A DNA stretch of 64,000 bases from Kordia sp. SMS9 (GCF_003352465.1 NZ_CP031153.1:2284465-2348464); one strand, 5' to 3'. Shown: positions 17,693 through 25,586, counted from the stretch's first letter. The notes: generated from the sequence alone by a model not told the origin. Translations and numbers: made by a program.

Positions 17693-17827
17693 ATGAAATT
17701 ACCAAATCAAACAAAAGCAGTAGAGCGTAAAACATATAACGCAAATGCTTTTACTATTGGAGCAAATGCTTCCGCAGCTTTGACACCAATGATAACTCGA
17801 ACATTATTCCCAGGAATGAATTTTTAG
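17693..17827 (+). CDS. candidate cyanobactin-like RiPP precursor peptide 2
   Basis: 44 residues with the same first 16 residues as precursor 1, the same NA at 18-19 and the same GANAS at 23-27, but a different core: AALTPMITRTLFPGMNF (28-44). The two genes also share the bases just before the ATG (CTAAT, a T-run, ATTATG), so the pair arose by tandem duplication. Within codons 1-16 the only differences are GAA/GAG and ACG/ACA, both silent, while the region after GANAS has diverged fully. A fixed leader with a variable core is the usual RiPP precursor pattern. No Cys is present in either peptide, so thiazoline or lanthionine chemistry is excluded for these cores; Ser/Thr heterocycles, leader removal or head-to-tail joining remain possible. 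Confidence 0.8.
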   Translation: MKLPNQTKAVERKTYNANAFTIGANASAALTPMITRTLFPGMNF

Positions 17828-17890
17828 AAATCTTTTTTAAGATTAACTACAATTAAACGTCAATATGTAGGGCAGATTCGACGTAGGTTT

Positions 17891-17926
17891 GGAGACTGCT
17901 ACAAATGAGTAGTGGTCTCCTTTTTT
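17891..17926 (+). terminator. intrinsic terminator after the precursor genes
   Basis: 12-bp stem GGAGACTGCTAC / GTAGTGGTCTCC (two G-T pairs) with a 6-base loop and a run of six T, 63 bases after precursor 2. The preceding bases (CAGATTnGAnGTAGGTTT from 17873) recur before the terminator at 19538. Confidence 0.85.
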
Positions 17927-17986
17927 AACACAAGTGCTTTAAAAAAAGTATCAAACTACACAATCATTTCAATCATCATTAATAGT

Positions 17987-19348
17987 ATGGGACAAAGTGG
18001 ATATCTAACCTTAGTCAATAGTACTGATACAGCTTGGAGAAAAACGTATCAACATTCGTATCAAATGAATATATGGGATTTTCCGAATGTCATTGCAGCA
18101 CAAACCAGTATCAGTGTCTATATTGAGTGGAATCAACATTTTTTTAACGATTCTTCAGATGATGCAGGAGAAGTTGTCTACTCATTAGAAGGCACCAGTG
18201 ATTTTTTTGAAATCCAGGCGAGTGCCACAAGTGGATTTGACATAAAGGTATATTTTGCGAATTTAAAAATATATTCCAATCAAAATGAAGCATTATTCTC
18301 TTTAGGATGGCAGCGTAAAGGATATGTATCTTTTATTCTTTCAGGAATGCAAGGAAAATATTCATCAACAAACCTAAATGGATCTTCATGGATGCAAGAC
18401 AATATTTCGATTCTTGGAACAAAAGAATTGAGTGAAATTTGTATGCTAGGTGCGCGTCACGCTGGAATGAATGTTCGTACAAGTAATACCTTCGGCGCGA
18501 GTGATTGCAACGTGATAACACAGACTAGAAATATACGAGAGCAGCTTCAATTGGGTGTTCGATATTTAGATATTCAACCAGTATTAAGAAATGGTGATTT
18601 TTTTACAGGAAATTATCATAAAATAGAAGCAATTTCTATGTGGAGAGGTGCTACAGGTCAATCTATAGATCATGTAATAGAAGATGTCAATACATTTATT
18701 GCGGTTCGTAAAGAACTTGTAATAATAAAGCTATCCAATTCATTACATACCTACACTGACAATGGAAACTACAGAGCGTTTAATAAGAGTGAGTGGAATA
18801 GCTTATTAAAAAAAATGTCAGGAATCAACTATTTATATTGTTCGTTACCTACTATTGACTTGGCGGTAAAAACGGTGCATGACTTTATTTCAGAAAGACC
18901 AGCAGTCTTCATCCTTGTGGAAGGAGTAAATAATTTAGGATCCTTTGACGGAAAGGGCTTCTTTAAGGAATCATGTTTCAATATGTACAAGAAGCAATCC
19001 AATACCAACAACACACTAAAAATGGCCATTGATCAGCTGCAAAGCATGCGTGCCTACAAAGATGAATATTTTTTACTGTCGTGGATCGTAAAACAAAATG
19101 CTGTACAAGCTGCTATGTGTTTTTTAGAAGTAGCTTCAGGCATAAAAAAACTTGCCAATAAAGCAAACCAACAACTGCCTAATTTGATGTACTCCAAAAT
19201 TACACATTCAACATTTCCAAATATGATAATACTAGATAATATTTTAACCTCAGAGGCAGCAGCATTTGCCATGGCAATCAATTGGAAAATACATACTGTC
19301 AAAAAAACAAATGACACATTCAACAATGTAGAAAAAATAACAAATTAA
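17987..19348 (+). CDS. PI-PLC X-domain-like phosphodiesterase with N-terminal beta domain
   Basis: 453 residues from ATG 17987; the in-frame GTG at 17912 lies inside the upstream terminator and is rejected. Residues 1-130 are beta-rich (SGYLTLVNSTDTAWRKTYQ start) and resemble a membrane- or lectin-type sandwich, not identified further. From ~150, EICMLGARHAGMN and LQLGVRYLDIQPVL match the first blocks of bacterial PI-PLC-like enzymes (first catalytic His in ARHAG, Arg-x-x-Asp in VRYLD), and NYHK may hold the second His. Later ELVIIKLSNS and RPAVFILVEG fit the barrel strands. No signal peptide is visible. These enzymes cleave inositol phospholipids or related head groups. It follows the RiPP genes but has a terminator in front, so co-regulation is uncertain. 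Confidence 0.65.
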   Translation: MGQSGYLTLVNSTDTAWRKTYQHSYQMNIWDFPNVIAAQTSISVYIEWNQHFFNDSSDDAGEVVYSLEGTSDFFEIQASATSGFDIKVYFANLKIYSNQNEALFSLGWQRKGYVSFILSGMQGKYSSTNLNGSSWMQDNISILGTKELSEICMLGARHAGMNVRTSNTFGASDCNVITQTRNIREQLQLGVRYLDIQPVLRNGDFFTGNYHKIEAISMWRGATGQSIDHVIEDVNTFIAVRKELVIIKLSNSLHTYTDNGNYRAFNKSEWNSLLKKMSGINYLYCSLPTIDLAVKTVHDFISERPAVFILVEGVNNLGSFDGKGFFKESCFNMYKKQSNTNNTLKMAIDQLQSMRAYKDEYFLLSWIVKQNAVQAAMCFLEVASGIKKLANKANQQLPNLMYSKITHSTFPNMIILDNILTSEAAAFAMAINWKIHTVKKTNDTFNNVEKITN

Positions 19349-19537
19349 CTTTTTATCATGATTGAATTTAATTGGTTGCTTTTTACTGAGTGCTATTTGA
19401 CTGTAATGAAATAGCGATACAAAACTCGTGTACTACTGCTTGGATAGCACTCATGCAATTAATAATTGTTCACAGTTCAAAATTAGGTTATGTAAAACAA
19501 ACATCAATTTCTAAGACAGATTTGAGGTAGGTTTTGA

Positions 19538-19571
19538 AGACTATTACACTGGAGTGTGATAGTCTTTTTTT
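19538..19571 (+). terminator. intrinsic terminator of the phosphodiesterase gene
   Basis: 12-bp stem AGACTATTACAC / GTGTGATAGTCT, TGGA loop, then a seven-base T run, about 190 bases after the stop. Its upstream flank repeats that of the 17891 terminator. Confidence 0.75.
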
Positions 19572-19583
19572 CGATTTTAAAAT

Positions 19584-19614
19584 AAAAAAAGCCAGATGGT
19601 ATCATCTAGCTTTT
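19584..19614 (-). terminator. intrinsic terminator of the SGNH lipoprotein gene
   Basis: AAAGC-AGATG stem pairing with CATCT-GCTTT, followed by a T run on the minus strand, 20 bases beyond the stop at 19635. Confidence 0.7.
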
Positions 19615-19634
19615 CTGTGAGTGCTATTTCAAAT

Positions 19635-20402
19635 TTATGGTAGGAGTGGAGCTAACACTTCTAAATAGCGATTGGCAATAAAACTGGCACCAGCTTCGCT
19701 ATAATGTACATCGTCCGCCAAATACGCGTCAATAAAATTTGTAGACATATCAACCGTTAAAACGGAAGAAGTTGCTGTGGTTTTATTGGTAGCTACTTGC
19801 GGAAGTGTATTTAATGCTTGATTGTAAAAAGCTAGAAACTCTGGAGTCTGTTCACTGGTCATAGCTGGCGCAGGCAACTCTAAAAATATGGTAACGTTTG
19901 GGTTTCTGGCTTGAAAAATATCAATAATGGCGTTGACGTTAGCTACAGTTTGATTCAAATCGGTAAAACCATCATTTCCGCCTGGCGAGCTAAACAAAAC
20001 AATATCAGGTATATTCGTTAGATCGTTTAGCCAAATATCAAGTTCAGCCAAAATTTCACCAGAAGTAATTCCACCACGACCTTCATGATCTCTATCAAAA
20101 CTTTGACCGTTGTACATAGGATAGTCGGCAGGATCAGTTTCTGTTCCAATAAAATCAAAATCATAATTCCCGTCAAGGAGTAATTTCCAAAGTTCATATC
20201 GGTAACTTTCATATAACGGTCTTGCGCCAGCGACTCTTGACGCTCCTAACGGCATAATTTTGGTAGCTGTGCCACTTGGGTTTGTTGGTGTTGTTGGATT
20301 GGGCGTAGTTCCATTATCATCAGAACTGCAAGCAATAAAAACAACGATTATCATAGCAATTGTTGCTAGACTAAAAATATTTTTGAAGAATTTCATACTC
20401 AT
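19635..20402 (-). CDS. SGNH/GDSL-family hydrolase lipoprotein
   Basis: 255 residues. The N-terminus (FSLATIAMIIVVFIACSSDD) is a lipoprotein signal with lipid-bearing Cys, followed by a Pro/Thr/Asn linker. The SGNH fold is recognisable: block I is degenerate (IMPLGASRVAGARP, with Gly-Ala-Ser), block III is PGGNDG, and the C-terminal Asp-x-x-His is DDVHYSEAG. Such enzymes deacetylate or de-esterify lipids or polysaccharides. The start could be either of two Met codons 6 bases apart (MSMKFF). It is monocistronic with its own terminator. Substrate unknown. Confidence 0.85.
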   Translation of the reverse strand: MSMKFFKNIFSLATIAMIIVVFIACSSDDNGTTPNPTTPTNPSGTATKIMPLGASRVAGARPLYESYRYELWKLLLDGNYDFDFIGTETDPADYPMYNGQSFDRDHEGRGGITSGEILAELDIWLNDLTNIPDIVLFSSPGGNDGFTDLNQTVANVNAIIDIFQARNPNVTIFLELPAPAMTSEQTPEFLAFYNQALNTLPQVATNKTTATSSVLTVDMSTNFIDAYLADDVHYSEAGASFIANRYLEVLAPLLP

Positions 20403-20531
20403 AAATAATTAAATGTTAAAGGTATTTATGGTAAGAGTACGAAGATTTCAGCGTCTTAGTATACAGTGCTGAGGTCAATAATAGCAGTAGATGTCCGAGA
20501 TTCTTCTATTTAAAATATTACAGGACAACAT

Positions 20532-21659
20532 TTACTTTTTTTTGAAGGTTCCCGGCGAAACCCCAACTTCTTTTTTGAAAGTTTCATAAAAGGTGCTTCT
20601 TGATTTAAAACCAACTTCTTTCCCAATAGCTTCCAACGAAAAAACATGAAAACGTACATCGGTTAGCATTTCTTTGGCTAACTGAATTCGGTACTGATTG
20701 ATGAAATCCTTACAACTAATCTGCCCTTCTTCTTTCAAAATTCTAGTGACAGAACTGACGCTTAATCCTAATTTTTCGGCTAAAAGTGTTCTATTTAAAG
20801 AAGGATCTCTGAAAAGTTCTTCGTCACGCATCAACAACTGCATATGTTCAAAATGATTCAGTGTTACATTATTTTTTACGGCTGTGGTAGATTTTTTAGA
20901 ATTTGAATATATCTTCTGAATCGCTTTTTGATCTTGTTGAATCTGTAATTTTTGAATACCAGTATATGAAATTCTCACAAAAAACAAAGACATAATCACA
21001 CCAAAAGAACCCCAAAGCTCAACGTCAAACAATAATTCAATCACTTCTAAAATTAAAAAGAAAAGCATCACAACAATCAAACTCCAAGAAATAGCAAACA
21101 ACCATTTCCTTACATCAAACTCCGCATTGCTTCTATAAATTTTTATCATAGCTAAGGTTACAACAAGGACATTAAACGTAATAATAATATATGTTTCAAA
21201 AACCTCAAAGCCTTCCAAAAAGGTTTCAAGCGAACTATTTTCAACAGCAATACTGCCAATATAAAGTGACGAAAGCAGCATAAAAGGGCTGAGAAATAGT
21301 ATAAAAGTTGTTTTTGATATCTTTTCTTTTATGACTTCACAAACGTACATGTACAGAAAAACTGAAAACAAATACTCAATTCTCAAAAAACATAAAATTT
21401 CAAAAAAAAGGGTTTCTTCAAATATCGCATTGATACGGAGCATCAACAGGGAAAGTGTAATTAAGCAAGCTGTTAATAAGTGATTGGCACGACTTTTATA
21501 TCGTTTCGATGTAAGTAATACTGTTGCAAAAAACAACACAATTATAATCCCAATACTACTGATAAAATGATCGGTTTCCATCCTTAAAAATAAGGCTACA
21601 TTTTCTATTAAATCTATTTTTAGTAAAATATTTTTTAGCAAGCAATTTGTAAGTCTCAT
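20532..21659 (-). CDS. membrane-bound AraC-family transcriptional regulator
   Basis: 375 residues. Six to eight hydrophobic segments fill residues ~30-245 (HFISSIGIIIVLFFATVLL onward), then a cytoplasmic AraC/XylS DNA-binding domain at the C-terminus with two helix-turn-helix motifs (LLAEKLGLSVSSVTRILKE and LEAIGKEVGFKSRSTFYETF, ending GVSPGTFKKK). Seven-TM AraC regulators of this kind are frequent in flavobacteria and sense unknown signals through the membrane part. It is transcribed divergently from the zinc-ribbon regulator and the acetate-uptake genes, with 78 bases between starts, so it may act on the shared intergenic region. Confidence 0.9.
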   Translation of the reverse strand: MRLTNCLLKNILLKIDLIENVALFLRMETDHFISSIGIIIVLFFATVLLTSKRYKSRANHLLTACLITLSLLMLRINAIFEETLFFEILCFLRIEYLFSVFLYMYVCEVIKEKISKTTFILFLSPFMLLSSLYIGSIAVENSSLETFLEGFEVFETYIIITFNVLVVTLAMIKIYRSNAEFDVRKWLFAISWSLIVVMLFFLILEVIELLFDVELWGSFGVIMSLFFVRISYTGIQKLQIQQDQKAIQKIYSNSKKSTTAVKNNVTLNHFEHMQLLMRDEELFRDPSLNRTLLAEKLGLSVSSVTRILKEEGQISCKDFINQYRIQLAKEMLTDVRFHVFSLEAIGKEVGFKSRSTFYETFKKEVGVSPGTFKKK

Positions 21660-21701
21660 ACGATCAATTTGATACTCAAAACAATGGTATTTGTATGTTT
21701 A

Positions 21702-21730
21702 TTGCTAAATTGATATATTTATGCTAAATT
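21702..21730 (+). promoter_or_regulatory. direct repeats TTGCTAAATT, candidate operator
   Basis: TTGCTAAATT at 21702-21711 and ATGCTAAATT at 21721-21730, 19 bases apart and followed by similar TA-rich bases, lie just before the start of the zinc-ribbon regulator. A reverse copy lies at 22164-22173. Confidence 0.4.
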
Positions 21731-21737
21731 ACTATAT

Positions 21738-22157
21738 ATGAAAATAGACTTATGTCCAAACTGCGGTTCAGATCAATACATAAAAAGCGGAATTGTCAAT
21801 AATAGGCAACGTTACAAGTGCAAAAAGTGTAGCTATTTTTTCTCTGTAAACAAGCTAGGGAAAAAGATTGATGACTATTACGTCAATAAATCACTTCAGT
21901 TGTATTTAGAAGGATTAACCTATCGTGAAATAGAACGTATTTTAGGAATTTCACACGTTAGTATCATGAATTGGGTAAAAAAATACAACATCAAACGCCC
22001 GTATAACTCTAGTTATCATCCTACCTACAAAATCTTAAATGCAGACGAACTCGGAACGTACTTTCAAAATGCGGAAAACATCAAAGGTGCTGGTGTGATT
22101 GTAACAGAATTAGGCGATAAGTTTATGTTGATAAAATGGGAACGCTTTAAAGATTAA
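21738..22157 (+). CDS. zinc-ribbon/helix-turn-helix regulator, IS1 InsA-like N-terminus
   Basis: 139 residues. CPNCGS (6-11) and CKKC (33-36) form a four-Cys zinc ribbon as in the N-terminus of IS1-type InsA; residues ~57-85 (YLEGLTYREIERILGISHVSIMNW region) form a helix-turn-helix. The last 50 residues (ADELGTYFQNAENIKGAGVIVTELGDKFMLIKW) contain no DDE catalytic core. It is therefore a domesticated, transposase-derived DNA-binding protein rather than an IS fragment; the reading frame is intact and no terminal inverted repeats are visible. Its position directly before the porin/symporter genes suggests it regulates them. Confidence 0.75.
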   Translation: MKIDLCPNCGSDQYIKSGIVNNRQRYKCKKCSYFFSVNKLGKKIDDYYVNKSLQLYLEGLTYREIERILGISHVSIMNWVKKYNIKRPYNSSYHPTYKILNADELGTYFQNAENIKGAGVIVTELGDKFMLIKWERFKD

Positions 22158-22163
22158 TATAAC

Positions 22164-22173
22164 AAATTAGCAA
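22164..22173 (-). promoter_or_regulatory. reverse copy of the TTGCTAAATT-type element before the porin gene
   Basis: AAATTAGCAA reads TTGCTAATTT on the minus strand, 9 of 10 matching the element at 21702. It lies 7 bases after the zinc-ribbon gene and ~95 bases before the porin start. Confidence 0.35.
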
Positions 22174-22265
22174 AAAAATATAGTAGTTTTTATTTATCTC
22201 ACTGTTTTTTGGAGTTTAGTACTGCACACAAAACCAATGTAACACCAACTAACCTTTTTACAACA

Positions 22266-23510
22266 ATGAGAAAACAAATTCTTTTATTGGTAGGAATATT
22301 TTTAATAACTTTCCAATATACAAACGCCCAAGGCGCGCCAGATTACAATGGCGGAATGAAAGTAAAACTCAATGAAGATGGTTCTAAATACTTCCGAATC
22401 ATCTCATGGGCGCAAATATGGGCACAACACAATTCAGACAGACCTTTAGACGCAAACGGAAACGAACAAAGCGATCTCAATTTTAGTTTGCGTAGGGCAC
22501 GTGTACTCATGTATGCACAAATCAACAAGCGTTTCCTAATTCTCACACACTTCGGACTCAACAGTCTAAACGGAGACAACTTATCACCTACAGGGAAAGG
22601 AGACAGTTCACAACTCTTCTTTCACGATGTTTGGGGACAATTTACGCTGACAGACGATCACGCAATCGGTGGTGGTTTGCACTATTGGAACGGAATTTCC
22701 AGAGCCAACAACCAAAGTACGCTGAACATGATGACGCTCGACAACCAACGTCAAGCGTGGGCAACCATTGGACTTTCCGATCAATTTGCACGTCACATGG
22801 GCGTATACCTCAAAGGAAAATTTGGAAAACTACAATACCGCGTCTCTATCAATGATGCTGTGACAAACAATTTGCAAGAAGCTGTAACGCCGACACCTGA
22901 CGGATCAGCTGTATACGCAGGGAGACGTTTGTTAGGGTCCAAAGATGCTGGAAGAACGTACGCAGGATATTTTGACTATAATTTTTTAGACCAAGAATCG
23001 AACTTCTTACCGTACAAAGTAGGAAGCTATTTAGGCGGAAAAAAAGTATTCAACATTGGCGCAGGTTTCTTCTTCCATCCAAAAGGATCGGTTATCGCAA
23101 ATACTGCGGGCGAGTTGGCAGGAGAAGACGTATCTATCTTTGCAGTAGATGCCTTTTACGATGCACCAATTGGGAAAAAAGGAGCTTCCTTAACAGCGTA
23201 TGCACTGGCACAATTCAGTGATTATGGAAAAGATTTTACCTTAGGAAGAACTTATGAAACAGGTTCTTTACTGCACGGACACGTTGGATATGTGCTTCCA
23301 ACAGAAAAAGCGACAAAATTTCAGCCATATATACAATTCGACACCAGACAAATTGATGCCATTGATGACAATGCCACTTCTTTTGGTGTCGGAATAAATA
23401 CATACCTTAGTGGACATCATTCCAAACTAAGTTTAGAATATTTCAATACAAAATATGGGAATGCTGATGCTGTGGGAACACTCACGCTTCAAGCCATGAT
23501 TTACCTGTAA
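22266..23510 (+). CDS. outer membrane porin associated with carboxylate uptake
   Basis: 414 residues from ATG 22266, chosen because it gives a clean signal peptide (MRKQILLLVGIFLITFQYTNAQG); a start 57 bases earlier would disrupt it. The body is beta-rich with amphipathic strands (FSLRRARVLMYAQINKRF, HFGLNSLNG, FQPYIQFDTRQI) and ends in an aromatic/hydrophobic strand (GTLTLQAMIYL), typical of 16-strand phosphate-selective-type porins. It is followed after 13 bases by the DUF4212 subunit and then the sodium symporter, so it probably admits acetate or other small carboxylates to the periplasm. Confidence 0.85.
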   Translation: MRKQILLLVGIFLITFQYTNAQGAPDYNGGMKVKLNEDGSKYFRIISWAQIWAQHNSDRPLDANGNEQSDLNFSLRRARVLMYAQINKRFLILTHFGLNSLNGDNLSPTGKGDSSQLFFHDVWGQFTLTDDHAIGGGLHYWNGISRANNQSTLNMMTLDNQRQAWATIGLSDQFARHMGVYLKGKFGKLQYRVSINDAVTNNLQEAVTPTPDGSAVYAGRRLLGSKDAGRTYAGYFDYNFLDQESNFLPYKVGSYLGGKKVFNIGAGFFFHPKGSVIANTAGELAGEDVSIFAVDAFYDAPIGKKGASLTAYALAQFSDYGKDFTLGRTYETGSLLHGHVGYVLPTEKATKFQPYIQFDTRQIDAIDDNATSFGVGINTYLSGHHSKLSLEYFNTKYGNADAVGTLTLQAMIYL

Positions 23511-23523
23511 AAACCAACCAACT

Positions 23524-23784
23524 ATGAGTGAAAAACAAAAACACGCAACAGCGTACTGGAAAGAAAATCTCAAATACCTTGTTATCTTACTATCAATATG
23601 GTTTATCGTTTCCTACGGATGCGGAATCTTATTCAGAGAAGAACTCAACCAATTTAGACTTGGTGGATTCAAACTAGGATTCTGGTTTGCACAACAAGGA
23701 TCTATCTACGTATTCGTAATTCTTATCTTCGTATACGTACGATTAATGAACAAATTAGACAAAAAATACGGTTTCGACGAGTAA
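23524..23784 (+). CDS. DUF4212 small subunit of a sodium/solute symporter
   Basis: 86 residues with two membrane helices (about 18-35 and 57-77) and the family signature AYWKENLKYL near the N-terminus and FWFAQQGSIYVFV in the second half, with a short cytoplasmic tail (RLMNKLDKKYGFDE). In this family the small protein always precedes the large symporter and is thought to be its subunit. Here the symporter starts 26 bases downstream. Confidence 0.92.
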   Translation: MSEKQKHATAYWKENLKYLVILLSIWFIVSYGCGILFREELNQFRLGGFKLGFWFAQQGSIYVFVILIFVYVRLMNKLDKKYGFDE

Positions 23785-23810
23785 CCCTAACTAAAAAAAT
23801 ATAAATTATT

Positions 23811-25586
23811 ATGAGTGTACAAACGTGGACTTGGATCTTAGTAGGGATAACTTTTGCCCTATATTTTGGAATAGCAATTTGGGCGCGAGCAGGCTCAACA
23901 AAAGAATTTTACGTTGCTGGTGGAGGTGTTTCTCCATTAGCCAACGGAATGGCAACAGCCGCCGATTGGATGAGTGCCGCCTCTTTTATCAGTATGGCAG
24001 GTATTATCTCCTTTGCAGGATATGACGGTTCTGTATATTTAATGGGCTGGACAGGCGGATATGTATTACTAGCATTATTATTAGCGCCGTATCTGCGGAA
24101 ATTTGGAAAATTTACCGTGCCCGATTTTATTGGAGATCGCTATTATTCAAACGCGGCAAGAACCGTAGCAGTGATCTGTGCGTTGATCGTATCATTTACC
24201 TATGTAGCAGGACAAATGCGTGGTGTGGGAATTGTATTTTCTCAATTCTTGCAAGTAGATATCAATACAGGAGTAGTTATTGGAATGGCAGTGGTATTAA
24301 CGTTTGCTTTTTTAGGAGGAATGAAAGGAATCACGTATACGCAAGTAGCACAATACTGTGTACTCATCTTTGCGTTCATGGTACCAGCATTTTTTATCTC
24401 CATGCAAATGACAGGAAACATCATTCCACAAATTGGAATGGGCGGAGAAATCGCAGAAGGCGTACCATTACTTGATCATTTAGATCAATTACACACCAAA
24501 CTCGGATTTAACGAATATACCAGCGGAACCAAATCTACGTGGGATGTATTTGCAATTACCTTAGCATTAATGGTAGGAACTGCAGGATTACCACACGTAA
24601 TTGTACGTTTCTTTACGGTGCCAAAAGTAAAAGATGCGCGTAAATCTGCAGGATATGCACTATTGCTCATCGCTATTTTATATACAACAGCACCTGCAAT
24701 TGCAGTTTTTTCAAGAACGAATTTAATTGAAACCGTAAGTGAAAAACAATATTCGGAAATTCCACAATGGTTTAAAAATTGGGAAGACACAGGATTAATC
24801 GCTTGGGCTGATAAAAATGGTGATGGAAAAATTCAATACGTTGCAGGAGATGCATTAAAAGGAAAACCTAAGTACACTGAGGAAAGAGGCGCACATGGAG
24901 AACGTTTGGTTTCTAATGCAAAAGCGACTGAGATGAACGAGTTATATGTAGATAGAGATATCATGGTATTGGCAAATCCAGAAATTGCAAACTTGCCAAA
25001 TTGGGTCATTGCTTTAGTAGCAGCTGGTGGATTGGCAGCAGCGTTATCAACCGCAGCAGGATTATTATTGGTAATATCTACGTCGATCTCTCACGATTTA
25101 ATCAAAAAACAAATCAATCCAAATATCTCTGACAAAGGCGAATTAAAGTGGGCACGAATCTCTATTGTAATTGCAGTAGTAATTGCTGGACTCTTCGGAA
25201 TTTACCCGCCAGGATTTGTCGCCGCCGTTGTCGCCTTGGCATTCGGGTTGGCAGCCGCCTCGTTTTTCCCAGCCATTATTTTGGGAATTTTTGATAAGCG
25301 AATGAACAAACAAGGTGCGATAGCAGGAATGGTTGTCGGAATCGTATTAATGTTATTCTACATGATTCGCTACAAAACAGGACTTATTGGTGTCATGGAT
25401 CCATTACCAAAAAGTGAATGGTGGTTTGGAACCTCACCAGAAGGTTTCGGAACGATTGCTATGATTGTAAACGTAGTAGTGTCGGTTGTCGTTTCAAGAT
25501 TAACACCAGTGCCACCAAGCGATGTACAAGAAATGGTGGAAAGTATCAGAATTCCTTCTGGAGCAGGAGAAGCTTCCAGTCATTAA
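23811..25586 (+). CDS. sodium:solute symporter, ActP-like (VC_2705 subfamily)
   Basis: 591 residues, about 13 membrane helices. FYVAGGGVSPLANGMATAAD and AASFISMAGIISFAGYDG are SSS-family blocks; ALSTAAGLLLVISTSISHDL is the conserved late block. These proteins import acetate, propionate or related monocarboxylates with sodium. An unusual hydrophilic loop (about residues 330-385) contains DKNGDGKIQY, which fits a calcium-binding EF-hand loop (Asp-x-Asn-x-Asp-Gly-x-Ile), followed by charged residues. Operon: porin, DUF4212, symporter, ending at the terminator 36 bases downstream. Substrate assignment rests on the nearby acetyl- and propionyl-CoA synthetase genes. Confidence 0.92.
   Translation: MSVQTWTWILVGITFALYFGIAIWARAGSTKEFYVAGGGVSPLANGMATAADWMSAASFISMAGIISFAGYDGSVYLMGWTGGYVLLALLLAPYLRKFGKFTVPDFIGDRYYSNAARTVAVICALIVSFTYVAGQMRGVGIVFSQFLQVDINTGVVIGMAVVLTFAFLGGMKGITYTQVAQYCVLIFAFMVPAFFISMQMTGNIIPQIGMGGEIAEGVPLLDHLDQLHTKLGFNEYTSGTKSTWDVFAITLALMVGTAGLPHVIVRFFTVPKVKDARKSAGYALLLIAILYTTAPAIAVFSRTNLIETVSEKQYSEIPQWFKNWEDTGLIAWADKNGDGKIQYVAGDALKGKPKYTEERGAHGERLVSNAKATEMNELYVDRDIMVLANPEIANLPNWVIALVAAGGLAAALSTAAGLLLVISTSISHDLIKKQINPNISDKGELKWARISIVIAVVIAGLFGIYPPGFVAAVVALAFGLAAASFFPAIILGIFDKRMNKQGAIAGMVVGIVLMLFYMIRYKTGLIGVMDPLPKSEWWFGTSPEGFGTIAMIVNVVVSVVVSRLTPVPPSDVQEMVESIRIPSGAGEASSH

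Larger units (their letters stand above)
17480..17741 (+). repeat. tandem duplication of leader-coding segment
   Basis: Bases 17480-17539 and 17681-17741 are almost identical, covering the end of the 5' untranslated region and codons 1-16 of both precursors. A second identical block (GGAGCAAATGCTTC) encodes GANAS in each. Confidence 0.85.

Noticed and set aside
17912..17986. GTG start extending the phosphodiesterase gene upstream.
   Set aside because: It lies within the hairpin of the intrinsic terminator; the ATG at 17987 starts just before the domain.
15104..19348. Possible YcaO, radical SAM, LanM/LanB or ABC exporter genes belonging to the peptide locus.
   Set aside because: None was found among the proteins on either strand here; neighbours are a LytTR regulator, a protease, precursors, a phosphodiesterase and an SGNH lipoprotein.
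21738..22157. Interpretation as an insertion sequence (IS1-like) fragment.
   Set aside because: The gene is intact but lacks the catalytic half, has no terminal inverted repeats or target duplication visible, and sits in a conserved-looking regulatory position.
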